From Lithobates sylvaticus (taxonomy: Eukaryota > Chordata > Amphibia > Anura > Ranidae), in NCBI GenBank assembly GCA_028564925.1, contig CM053030.1, positions 401,378,807 to 401,442,806 on the forward strand: a DNA stretch of 64,000 nt, written 5' to 3'. Below are positions 1-10,650 of this stretch, piece by piece; position 1 is the first letter of the stretch; each line of letters begins with the position of its first letter. The translations under genes were made by a program, and so were the position numbers. A model generated the notes under the pieces. The model had not been told where the DNA came from, did not search any database, and was given only the letters and a program-made list of their open reading frames with translations.

Positions 1-322
1 ATAGGGGATATTTACATTCCCTGAGATAACAATAAAAATCATAACAAAGAAAAAAAAATGGAAGGAACAGTTTAAAAATAAAATAAAAAAGCTAAATAAA
101 TAAAAAAAAAACCAAAAAAAAAAAAAAAAAGCACCCCTGCCCCCCCTTCTCTTGCGCAAAGGCGTACACAAGCGTTGGTCTGGCGTCATATGTAAACAGC
201 AATTGCACCATGCATGTGAGGTATCACCGCGAAGGTCAGATCGAGGGCAGTAATTTTAGCAGTAGACCTCCTCCGTGAATCTAATGTGGTATCATGTAAA
301 GGCTTTTAAAGGCTTTTAAAAA

Positions 323-2670
323 GGCTTAGCTGGCCATATATGTTCGCTACCCTCTCCAATTATGGATTCAAAGGCCCCTTCATAACAGCGTTAAATGCAC
401 TTTACTCTTGTCCTTCTTCCCAAGTTCAACTAGCTTCTTATCTATCATCACCTTTCTCGTTAAGTAACGGAACCAGACAAGGGTGTCCTCTGTCCCCCCT
501 CCTCTTTATACTATGTCTGGAACCCCTGGCAGCAGCTATTCGCATGCACCCTGATATTGGGGGAGTCTCACTACGACAAAGAGAGTATAAGCTGTCCCTA
601 TTTGCGGACGATGTCCTTCTAACCCTGACAAAACCCCACATCTCCCTTCCTAATCTTACAGCCCTGTTGAAAGACTTCAGCTCTATATCTGGATACAAAA
701 TCAACACGAGTAAAACAGAAGCTCTACCCTTACATATCCAACCCCCAGACCTCAACAACCTCAAACAAAACTATTCTTTCCGTTGGTGCACGGACTCTCT
801 CAAGTATTTAGGTGTTAACATAACCTCCTCATATTCAACCCTATATCAAGCTAACTACCCCCCACTCTTTAGAGACATCGACAGACTTTTGAAACAATGG
901 GATGCTTACCCTATCTCTCTTCTAGGTCGCATCAATGTTCTAAAGATGTCTGTAATGCCAAGACTGCTCTACCTCTTTGACACACTCCCAATTCCCATTC
1001 CCATGTCACAATTAAAAGCCATGCAAAGAACGTTTCTTAACTTTATATGGCACTACAAAACCCATAGGATAGCGAGCTCGGTAATGCTAGCCCCCAAGAT
1101 GCGAGGCGGATTGGGGACCCCGGACCTTATTAAATACTACTTTGCTACCCACCTTAAAACAATTGTCACTTGGTCATACAGAATGGCACCTACTGTCTGG
1201 GCAGAGATTGAGATGAGTATCACTAAACCAGTACACATCTGTGCCATGATCTGGACAGATCTAAGCTCTTCTATGTACCAACTCAGAAGCATATGCCTAG
1301 GCCCAATGCTATTCTCTCTTGACCTATGGAAGAAATGCTCACGACAATTTTCCCTTGCTTCTCCATGCCCTCCGCTGTTGAATGTACTGTTTAACCCCGA
1401 TATTCCTGACAGTTTGACATACGAAAGAATGCTTCCGTGGACACAAGCAGGTATATTCCAGCTTCGAAACATTGTACACCCTCTCACCAGAACGCTCCTA
1501 CCATTTGAAGAGTTGCAAAAGAAACACCAAATCCCTAAACAGCTTTTCTATTCATATTTGCAAATTAGACACTATTTTGCCTCTAAATCCCCTACTTTAA
1601 GCCTTGACAAGCCTACCCCATTTGAACTTCTATGTGCTCAGGGACCATACCAGACCCACATGATTACCGACATATACAGATTCCTTCACGACACTACACC
1701 TATTACTGACACATCTCATTCTTATATGCGGAAATGGTCCCAGTTGATAAACCGCTCCATCCCACTTCCCCATTGGCAGAAGATTTGGGGAGCTATCTCC
1801 AGATCATCGCAGTGTGTGGAACAAAAAGAGACGGCCTATAAAATATTGTTCTTCTGGTATAAAACCCCTGAAATCATACACAAATATGATCCTAAGATAC
1901 CTAGGGTGTGCTGGAGATGCCAGGGAGACATAGGCTCCCACTTTCACATTTTTTGGGAATGCCCCTTAATACGCCCATTCTGGTTGACTATTCAGACCCT
2001 TATTCAAGATCTGTTCAATATTTCCCTCCCATTAGACCCAATGCATTTTCTGTTAAGCCTGCCTATCCCTGGACTCTCCAAACATGCCCAAAAACTCGCT
2101 ACTTTTATTATACTTGCTGCCAAAAGGGCTATTCCCCTACGGTGGCTCTCTTCTATCCCACCCTCCCTTTCTCAAGTCCTACAAGCACTGGAACAAATAT
2201 GTCGAATGGAACGTCTCACTGCAATCTTACATGACACCCTTCCACAATTTTCTAAAGTATGGGACCTATGGGACCATTCGGACCTTAATCCTGGTACCTG
2301 CTCCATCTCTTCCAATGATATATCACATACCTAAAACTTTCTGTATGCCAACCACCCCTTTATCTGCTTTTAATGTCTTAACCCGCTGTCCTCTTTTTAG
2401 ACACACACCTTCCTATGCCTATATTTACGTAGTGAAATATAGGTCACGATTCAAGTCTTAGCTGTATTGGTAGTGCTGTGACTGTTTCGGTAATTGTATG
2501 TTTATTTTTTTTTCTTTTCTTTATTTTTCATATACTTACTTTTCTTTTCCAAACACGTTGTGTAAGTGTATGCAAAACCAAATGTCTGCTTATTTACGTA
2601 CTTATGCTTATGTACTATTGTTATCTTTCCAATTTCAATAAAAATTACAATTTAAAAAAAAAAAAAAAAA
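323..2670 (+). mobile_element. 5'-truncated L1/Tx1-type LINE with poly(A) tail and target duplication
   Basis: The segment ends in an AATAAA signal near 2636 and a ~17-base A run to 2670. The words GGCTTTTAAAAA at 311-322 and 2671-2682 flank it as a 12-base or longer target duplication. The pre-insertion site TTTAAA-rich sequence fits L1-type endonuclease preference. The element starts inside the reverse transcriptase, so it is heavily 5'-truncated, the usual product of target-primed reverse transcription. It interrupts the TTAA element of copy A, whose sequence resumes at 2683. Confidence 0.9.
340..2334 (+). CDS. LINE ORF2 C-terminal part (reverse transcriptase core and zinc-knuckle region), 5'-truncated
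   Basis: This 664-codon open frame begins at an internal methionine because the element is 5'-truncated. The missing upstream part would hold the endonuclease and first RT blocks. Visible RT motifs are TRQGCPLSPLLF at about residues 45-56 and the catalytic FADD box at 88-91, followed by NTSKTE and YLGV blocks of the thumb side. Near residues 522-540 is CWRC...SHFHIFWECP, the cysteine/histidine cluster typical of the C-terminus of L1 and Tx1 ORF2 proteins. The frame is open to its stop, so decay since insertion is light. The protein would be non-functional without the endonuclease. A related, more decayed copy is at 52404-54245 on the other strand. Confidence 0.85.
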   Translation: MFATLSNYGFKGPFITALNALYSCPSSQVQLASYLSSPFSLSNGTRQGCPLSPLLFILCLEPLAAAIRMHPDIGGVSLRQREYKLSLFADDVLLTLTKPHISLPNLTALLKDFSSISGYKINTSKTEALPLHIQPPDLNNLKQNYSFRWCTDSLKYLGVNITSSYSTLYQANYPPLFRDIDRLLKQWDAYPISLLGRINVLKMSVMPRLLYLFDTLPIPIPMSQLKAMQRTFLNFIWHYKTHRIASSVMLAPKMRGGLGTPDLIKYYFATHLKTIVTWSYRMAPTVWAEIEMSITKPVHICAMIWTDLSSSMYQLRSICLGPMLFSLDLWKKCSRQFSLASPCPPLLNVLFNPDIPDSLTYERMLPWTQAGIFQLRNIVHPLTRTLLPFEELQKKHQIPKQLFYSYLQIRHYFASKSPTLSLDKPTPFELLCAQGPYQTHMITDIYRFLHDTTPITDTSHSYMRKWSQLINRSIPLPHWQKIWGAISRSSQCVEQKETAYKILFFWYKTPEIIHKYDPKIPRVCWRCQGDIGSHFHIFWECPLIRPFWLTIQTLIQDLFNISLPLDPMHFLLSLPIPGLSKHAQKLATFIILAAKRAIPLRWLSSIPPSLSQVLQALEQICRMERLTAILHDTLPQFSKVWDLWDHSDLNPGTCSISSNDISHT

Positions 2671-3105
2671 GGCTTTTAAAAATGTATGTAGTTTATCTCC
2701 ACTGCGTGTTTGTGCGCAATTTTAAAGCATGTCGTGTTTGGTATCCATGTACTCGGCCTAAGATCATATTTTTTTATTTCATCAAAAATTTGAGCAATAT
2801 AGTGTGTTTTAGTGCATTAAAATAAAAAAAAGTGTATTTTTTCCACAAAAAATGCGTTTGAAAAATCGCTGCGCAAATACTGTGTGGAAAAAAAAAAAAT
2901 GCAACACCCACCATTTTAATCTGTAGGGCCTTTGCTTTAACATTATATATAGTGTTTGGGGGTTCAACGTAATTTTCTTGCAAAAAAAAAATATGTTTTC
3001 ATGTAAACAAAAAGTGTCAGAAAGGGCTTTGTCTACAAGTGGTTAGAAGAGTGGGTGACGTGTGACATAGGCTTCTAAATGTTGTGCATAAAATGCCAGG
3101 ACAGT

Positions 3106-4146
3106 TCAAACCCCCCCCAAATTACCCCATTTTGGAAAGTAGACACCCCAAGCTATTTGATGAGAGCAATGTTGAGCCCATTAAATATTTTTTTTTTTTT
3201 GTCCCAAGAGATTGAATAATGAAAAAAAAAAAATATATATTTTTTTTTACAAAAAGTTGTCACTAAATGATATATTGCTCAAACATGTCATGGGCATATG
3301 TAGAAATACACCCCAAAATACATTCTGTTGCTTCTCCTGAGTACGGGGATACCACATGTGTGGGACTTTTTGGGAGCCTAGCTGCGTACGGAACCCCAAA
3401 AACCAATCACCGCCTTCAGGCTTTCTAAGGGTGTAATTTTTTTATTTCACTTCTCACTGCCAATCACAGTTTCGGAGGCCATGGAATGCCCAGATGGCAT
3501 AAAACCCCCCAAAATGACCCCATTTTGGAAAGTAGACACCCCAAGCTATTTGCTGAGAGGTATTGTGAGTATTTTGCAGATGTCGCTTTTTGTCACAAAG
3601 TTTTGAAAATTGAAAAAAGAAAAAAAAAAATTTTTTTTCTTACTTTCTTCATTTTCAAAAACAAATGAGAGCTGTAAAATACTCACCATGCCTCTCAACA
3701 AATAGCTTGGGGTGTCTACTTTCCAAAATGGGGTCATTTGGGGGGTTTTGTGCTATTTTGGCATTTTATGGCCTTCGAAACTGTGATAGGTAGTGAGGAG
3801 TGAAATCAAAAATTTGCACCCTTAGAAATCCTGAAGGCGGTGCTTGGGTTTCGGGGCCCCGTACGCGGCTAGGCTCCCAAAAAGTCCCACACATGTGGTA
3901 TCCCCATACTCAGGAGAAGCAGCAAAATGTATTTTGGGGTGCAATTCCACATATAACTATGGCATGTGTGAGCAATATATCATTTAGTGACAACTTTTTG
4001 AAAAAAAAAAAAATATTTTTTATTTTTGTCTTTATTCAATCACTTGGGACTAAAAAAAAAAATATATTCAATGGGCTCAACATGCCTCTCAGAAAATAGC
4101 TTGGGGTGTCTACTTTCCAAAATGGGGTCATTTGGGGGGTTTTGTA
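3106..4146. repeat. About 1 kb imperfect inverted repeat (foldback) inside the TTAA element
   Basis: The left arm (about 3109-3625) and right arm (about 3660-4145) are reverse complements around an A/T-rich centre near 3640. The block GGAAAGTAGACACCCCAAGC occurs forward near 3131 and 3524 and reversed near 3706 and 4107. The words CCACATGTGTGGGACTTTT also pair across the arms. A diverged, non-palindromic relative of one arm is seen at about 37960-38215. No coding sequence is evident. Confidence 0.85.
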
Positions 4147-4615
4147 CTTCTCTGCCATTTTAGCACCTCAAGAAATGAAATAGGCAGTCATAAATTAAAA
4201 GCGGTGTAAATTCCAGAAAATGTACTCTAGTTTGTAGACGCTATAACTTTTGCGCAAACCAATAAATATACGCTTATTGGCATTTTTTTTACTAAAGACA
4301 TGTGGCTGAATACATTTTGGCCCAAATGTTTGACTAAAATTGAGTTTATTAGATTTTTTTTATAACAAAAAGTAGAAAATCTCTTTTTTTTTTCAAAATT
4401 TTCGCTCTTTTTCCGTTTATATCGCAAAAAAATAAAAATCACAGAGGCAATCAAATACCATCAAAAGAAAGCTCTATTTGTGGGAAGAAAAGGACGCAAA
4501 TTTCGTTTGGTTACAAAATTGCATGACCGCGCAATTACCAGTTAAAGTAGTGCAGTGCGAAATTGAAAAAAGACCTCTGGTCCTTTGGCTGCCAAATGGT
4601 CCGGGGCTGAAGTGG

Positions 4616-4833
4616 TTAATATCCATAGCAGACCTGAAGGGCCTGGTTATTGAATTTGGGGGGACCCCCACGCTTTTTTTTATCAATGACTTCAATGAGT
4701 GACTGTTCTCTGTGTTACAGAGCCGACAATTCATTAGCCGCGAGTGATTTTTAAATAGCTTTTTTTCCTGCAAAAATGACATTGTGCAGGAACAGTTCTC
4801 GATATTAGATATAACGAATGATTCAAATGAATC
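4616..4833. mobile_element. Fragment of foldback element, left of hAT-1
   Basis: Starting at the TTAA, the sequence ATCCATAGCAGACCTGAAGG and the block around GCAGGAACAGTTCTCG match the reverse complement of 16150-16335. It is the left arm of the foldback family that resumes at 15698 after hAT-1. It is bounded by two insertions: the TTAA element on its left and hAT-1 on its right. Confidence 0.8.
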
Positions 4834-5479
4834 TAGGGTTGAGCGAACCCGAACTGTAAAGTCCGGGTCCGTACCGGACTTTTGGGTGTTCGGGACCCGG
4901 ACCCGAACCCGAACTATTGGCTGTAAGTTCGGGTTCGGGTCCGGTGTTCGGCGCTGTATTGGTGCCTTTTTAACAGCTGCAGGGCAGCCAATCGACGATC
5001 GTTTCACTAGTGTGCCCTTAGAAGCCATCACAGCCATGCCTACTAATGGCATGGCTGTGATTGGCCAGTGCAGCATGTGACCCAGCCTCTATATATATAG
5101 TACACACACACACAGCACTCAGCGTCATTCTGTTATAGACAGGTTCCTGTGCTGCTGAGAGGATTTTAGGAGTTAGTGTGATTCAGTCAGTAAGGCAGTC
5201 AGCATTCCTTAACTTTGCTTCTAATTAGTTAGATCAGTGAGCGATCTACATAGCTAGAGTAGAGTAGGGAGTTTCTTTAGTAAGGATTAAGGAAGAGAAA
5301 GAGGCAGAGAGAATTATTGAAGAGATTCCTAAATCAATTGTACCCTGGCTGGGGTGCAGTGCACAGTCTTTTAACAGTGCCATGAGGCCAGTGCCAGACA
5401 AAATATAAAACTTTTACCTGCAAGCTCAGTGCACCATTAGGACCAACACTGCATATACTTAGAGATACACCATAGTCTG

Positions 5480-6465
5480 TGTGTATTCTGCTATTGGAAA
5501 AACATTGCATAAAAATGTAATTTTGCTTTTTTTTTTTCCCCAATAGCATTTTCTGCGTGTTCATACATACATCATACATCCACGCTGTAGACGCTATCCG
5601 TGTATTCTGATATTGCAAAAACATTGCAAAAAAAAATAATTTTGCAGTGTTTTTTTTTCCCCAATAGCATTTTCTGCGTTTTCATAAACGCTTTACATAC
5701 TGTCCGTGTATTCTGATATTGGAAAAACATTGCAAAAAAATTTAATTTTTTGCAGTGTTTTTTTTCCCCAATAGCATTTTCTGCGTTTTCATAAACGCTT
5801 TACATACTGTCCGTGTATTCTGATATTGGAAAAACATTGCAAAAAAAATTTCATTTTGCAGTGTTTTTTTTTTTTCCCAATAGCATTTTCTGCGTTTTCA
5901 TAAACGCTTTACATACTGTCCGTGTATTCTGATATTGGAAAAACATTGCAAAAAAATTTAATTTTGCAGAGTTTTTTTCCCCCAATAGCATTTTCTGCGT
6001 TTTCATACAAACATGCTGTACACACTATCCGTGTATTCTGATATTGCAAAAACATTGAAAAAAATTTAATTTTGCAGTGTTTTTTTTTCCCCAATAGCAT
6101 TTTCTGCGTTTTCATAAACGCTTTACATACTGTCCGTGTATTCTGATATTGGAAAAACATTGCAAAAAATTTTAATTTTGCGGTGTTTTTTTTCCCCAAT
6201 AGCATTTTCTGCGTTTTCATAAACGCTTTACATACTGTCCGTTTATTCTGATATTGGAAAAACATTGCAAAAAAATGTAATTTTGCAGTGTTTTTTTTTT
6301 TTCCCAATAGCATTTTCTGCGTTTTCATAAACACTTTAGACACTATCCGTTTATTCTGATATTGGAAAAACATTGCAAAAAAATTTAATTTTGCAGTGTT
6401 TTTTTTTTCCCAATAGCATTTTCTGCGTGTTCATAACGCTTTAGACACTGTACGTGTATTCTGCT
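5480..6465. repeat. Tandem array, ~109-bp unit, nine to ten copies, in the hAT-1 leader
   Basis: The words TATTCTGATATTGG, AACATTGCAAAAA, CCAATAGCATTTTCTGCG and CATAAACGC recur at about 5484, 5598, 5708, 5816, 5926, 6034, 6138, 6244, 6353 and 6457. Units differ mostly in T- and A-run lengths. The array lies directly upstream of the transposase start at 6512. Frames running through it are repeat artefacts. Confidence 0.9.
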
Positions 6466-6511
6466 ATATGCAAAAACACCCATTTAGGGCGAGATCATAC
6501 ATTTTGAAAAT

Positions 6512-9500
6512 ATGAGGAAATCATCAAAAAGGGGGGGACGTGACCCGGGTCGTGGTGCTGCTGGTGGCGCTCCTGTTGCAGGGAGAGGACGTGGTCGATC
6601 TGTGCCAGCTACACGCACTAGTGAAACACCTTCCTCAGGTGCGAGTAGGCGACAGAGCCTGCAGCAGTATTTTGGTGCAACTAATGAGGCTGTACGAATG
6701 TTGAGGCCAGGACAAGTACAGGCGATAGTAGATTGGGTTGCTGCTGACAGTGCCTCCAGTTCCTTCACATTGTCTCCCACCCAGTCTCCTGATGAAAGTT
6801 CAGAATTGGCACCTGCAGCCGATGTCCATCAGTCTTTCACCTCACCCCCTTGCAAATCAGCCAATCAGTCTGAGCCCCAAATCATGCAGCAGTCTCTTCT
6901 GCTTTTTGATGACTCTGTTAGCAGGGTTTCCCAGGGCCATCCACCTAGCCCTGCCCCAGAAGTGGAAGAGATTGTGTGCACTGATGCCCAACCACTTATG
7001 TTTTATGATGAGTACATGGGAGGACCATCGCAGCACGTCTCGGATGATGACGAAACACAGGTGCCAACTGCTGCTGCTTTCGCCATTGTGCAGACCGACA
7101 AGGAGGGCAGGGGTGAATTTTGGGTGGAAGATGATGTGGAGGACGATGAGGTCCTTGACCCCACATGGAATCAATGTCATGCAGGTGACCAGTGTAGTTC
7201 AGAGGAAGAGGTGGTGGTCGCACAGAGCCACCAGCACAGCAGAAGAGGGAGCAGGGTGCAAAAGCGGAGCGTCCGTCCCCTAGACAGTACGTCTGCTACT
7301 GCCCAACGCATCAAGGGACCGAGCACACCAAAGCCAGGTGCAAGGAGTTCCCTAGCGTGGCAGTTCTTCAGACAATGTCCTGATGACAAGACAGGAGTGG
7401 TTTGCACGCTGTGCAATCAGAGCTTGAAGCGAGGCATAAACGTTCTCAACCTGAGCACAACCTGCATGACCAGGCATCTAAGTGCAAAGCACGAGATGCA
7501 GTGGAGTAGACACCTCAAAAACCAAGAAAGGTCTCTGGCTCTTCCTGCTTCCTCTTCTGCTGCAGTCTCGGCCTCTTCATCCACCTCTGTAGTGACAGTG
7601 ACACCTGCCAACCCGCAAACAGAGGATCTGCCAGCAACACTACCACCTGGGTCACCAACCATCTCCACAATGTCCCATGGAAGCGTTCAGCTCTCTATTT
7701 CCCAAACACTGGAGCGGAAGAGGAAGTACCCCCCTAGCCACCCGTGATCCCTGGCCCTGAATGCCAGCATTTCAAAATTCCTCGCCTTTGAAATGCTGTC
7801 ATTCCATCTGGTGGAGACGCAGAGTTTTAAAAGGCTGATGTCATTGGCTGTCCCACAGTACGTCGTGCCCAGCCGCCACTACTTTTCCAGACGAGCTATC
7901 CCTTCCCTGCACAACCAAGTGGGGGACAAAATCAGGTGTGCACTGCGCAACGCCATCTGTGGCAAGGTCCACCTAACTACGGATGCGTGGACCAGTAAGC
8001 ACGGTCAGGGACGTTATATCTCCCTAACAGCACACTGGGTAAATGTAGTGGCGGCTGGGCCTGAGGCGGATAGCAGTTTGGCGCATGTCCTTTCACCACC
8101 GAGGATTGCAGGGCACTTCAATGTGCCTCCTGTTGCTAACTCCTCCTACTCCGCCTCCTCATCCTCTACCACCTCCTCATCCGGTCAGCGTAACACCTTC
8201 ACCACCAACTTCAGCACAGCCAGGGCTAAACGACAGCAGGCAGTTTTAAAACTTTCCTGTTTGGGGGAAAAAACCCACACCGCGCAGGAGTTGTGGAGGG
8301 ACATGGAACAACAGACCGATGAGTGGTTGGTGGCAGTGAGCCTCAAGCCCGGCCTGGTGTTGTGCGATAATCTCGTAACAGCTCTGGGCCTTGCCGGTTT
8401 GACGCACATCCCTTGCCTGGCGCATGTGCTGAACTTGGTGGTCCAGAGGTTCCTTAAGAATTACCCCGATATGCCAGAGCTGCTGCAGAAAGTGCGGGCC
8501 TTCTGTGCGCACTTTCGGCGTTGCTCGCCTGTCAGCTCTGCAGCGTAACTTCGGCCTTCCCGCTCACCGTCTCATATGTGATGTGCCCACAAGGTGGAAC
8601 TCTACCTTGCACATGCTTGCCAGACTGTGCGAGCAGCAGCAGGCGACAGTGGAGTTTCAGCTGCAGCACGCATGCGTGAGTCGCTCTGCGGAACAGCACC
8701 ACTTCACCGCCAATAACTGGGCCTCCATGCGAGACCTGTGTGCCTTGTTGCGCTGTTTCGAGTACTCCACCAACATGGCCAGTGCCGATGACGCCGTTCT
8801 CAGCATTACTATCCCAGTTCTATGCCTCCTTGAAAAAACTCTTCAGGCGATGATGGAAGAGGATGTGGCACAGGATGAGGAGGAGGAGAAGGAGGAGGAG
8901 GAAGAGGGTTCATTTCCAAGGCTTTCAGGGCAGTCATTTACAAGTGGCTACGAGGGTGGGTTCCTGCACCAACAAGCGCCAGGTACACAATTGTCTGGCA
9001 GCAAGGGCACAGTTCTGGAGGATGACGAGGTGGAGGATGAGGAGGAGATGGAGGAGGAGGAGGAACCATGTTCACAGCAGGGTGGCACCCAAACCAGCTC
9101 ATGTCCATCACTGGTGCGTGGCTGGGGGGATACAGAGGACACAGACGATACACCTCCCGCAGAGGACAGCTTTTCCTTGCCTCTGGGCAGCCTGGCACAC
9201 ATGAGCGATTACATGCTTCAGTGTCTCCGCAACGACCGCTGAGTTGCCCACATTTTAACTGGTGCTGATTATTGGGTGGCCACCCTGCTGGATCCCCGTT
9301 ACAAGGACAACGTGCCGTCCTTAATTACCTCACTGGAGCGTGATCGTAAGATGCGCGAGTACAAGCGCACGCTGGTAAACGTGCTGCTGGTGGCATTCCC
9401 ACTTGGAAGCGGGGGTACGGTGGAAGCACAAGGCGAAGGCAGAGGAGGAGGAAGAGGTCGCCAACGCAGCCGGGGCACCGCCAGCACCTCGCAAGGCAGG

Positions 9501-9893
9501 GTTAGCATGGACGGAATGTGGAAAAGCTTTGTCAGCACGCCACAACAACCAGCACCACCAGCTGAGATGGAACGTCTTAGCAGGAGGCAGCATTTCACCA
9601 ACATGGTGGAGCAGTATGTGTGCACACGCCTACACGTACTGCATGACGGGTCTGCCCCCTTCAACTTCTGGGTCTCCAAATTGGGCACATGGCCTGAGCT
9701 TGCCCTTTACGCCTTGGAGGTGCTGGCCTGCCCTGCCGCCAGTGTATTCTCTTAACGTGTATTTAGCATGGCAGGGGGCGTTATCACAGACAAGCGCAGC
9801 CGCCTGTCCAGAGCCAATGTGGACAAGCTCACGTTCATTAAAATGAACCAGGCATGGATCCCACAGGACTTGTCCGTACCTTGTGCAGAATAG
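6512..9893 (+). pseudogene. hAT transposase (BED-finger type), decayed
   Basis: The frame starts at ATG 6512 with a basic RG-rich N-terminus and an acidic low-complexity region. A BED-type zinc finger lies at residues 279-328, with C298, C301, H322 and H327. After it come the RNase H-like blocks containing TTDAWTSKHGQGRYISLTAH, LICDVPTRWNSTLHM and WVATLLDPRYK. The C-terminal dimerisation block has EVLACPAASVFS and FIKMNQAW, ending at TAG 9891-9893. The gene is broken by in-frame stops at 7745-7747 (TGA), 9240-9242 (TGA) and 9753-9755 (TAA), and by a frameshift near 8520, judged by alignment to the second hAT at 22224-25492. Full length would be about 1,127 codons, including an acidic insert near 8865-9090. 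It cannot make a full transposase as written. Confidence 0.88.
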
Positions 9894-10014
9894 ACACATA
9901 TACCGGTGTTATGACGAAAACTGTCTTGCTATCGGATAGTGTCCAGCCACTTACTGCGCAGGTGCAGTGCTTGCGCAGTTCGGAGGACAAGGAGATTCAC
10001 AAAATCTCCAAAGA

Positions 10015-10650
10015 TGGGGGTGTTTAACTCAAGTGAAAAGATGCATTTTTTTTAATGCAGTGAGTCCTCATCAGACAGGCGTATATAGTTAAGGGCCTGG
10101 TAGCCCACGTTTATTGAAAAAGGAAAAACACAAAAGTCCATCCAGAAGTCCCACGCAGGGGTTTAACTTCATTAAGCATTCATAAATGAAAAACATACCA
10201 AGCCACCTGGCTCTCTCTTGTCAGCAGTTCCTCTGCTTGCTCTCAACAGAGTTGATTCCTTCCAGTCCCCTGGACTCACTGGCTTCCTTAGTCTTCCCGA
10301 CTCTCAAGGCTGTCCCTCCTTTCCCAGTCTCTGGGCAAAGAATACCCCTTACACAGGGATGACCCCTCCACAGGTCTGTCTTCATATAACAGCAGCAGCA
10401 GCAAGCTGCTCACACTCCACCATCCTCCACTCATTAGCCCCTCATTATATGGTCTGTGTGCAGCTGGGCACACACCTTGCTTGCCATCGTCAAGACCCGG
10501 ACACAGTTTGAGATCCCATCCAGGACTAGCAAAACCTGGAGAAAACTGACAGAGCAGTTTTCTCCATTTAAATTCTATAGTCTGCAGATATGCAAACTCT
10601 GGATCTCCTTTACCTCCAATTTCAAAGGGACAGAGCTTCGCTCTGCCACA
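10015..10650 (-). repeat. 3' LTR of the LTR retroelement (minus-strand orientation)
   Basis: Near-identical to 14256-14890. Ends TG/CA. The stop of the long minus-strand ORF falls inside this LTR, so the ORF's C-terminal ~120 codons are LTR-encoded. Confidence 0.92.

Larger units (their letters stand above)
1..4615. mobile_element. Right part of a large TTAA-flanked non-autonomous DNA element (copy A)
   Basis: The first ~100 bases match 48199-48302, so the left part of this family is represented near 45381-48302 and this copy begins before the window. Its right end reads GGGGCTGAAGTGG followed by TTAA at 4616-4619. The foldback sequence around 17897 shows the same unoccupied ...CTTAATATCCATAGC..., so the TTAA is the target site. 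TTAA duplication is a habit of piggyBac and Kolobok transposons. Excluding the LINE, no long ORF is seen, so I call it non-autonomous. It contains a LINE (323-2670) and a ~1 kb inverted repeat (3106-4146). Superfamily choice between piggyBac and Kolobok is not settled by the sequence. Confidence 0.7.

Noticed and set aside
5909-6373. 154-codon ORF with FQYQN and KTQKMLLGKK repeats
   Set aside because: Frame through the 109-bp tandem array of hAT-1; other frames behave alike.
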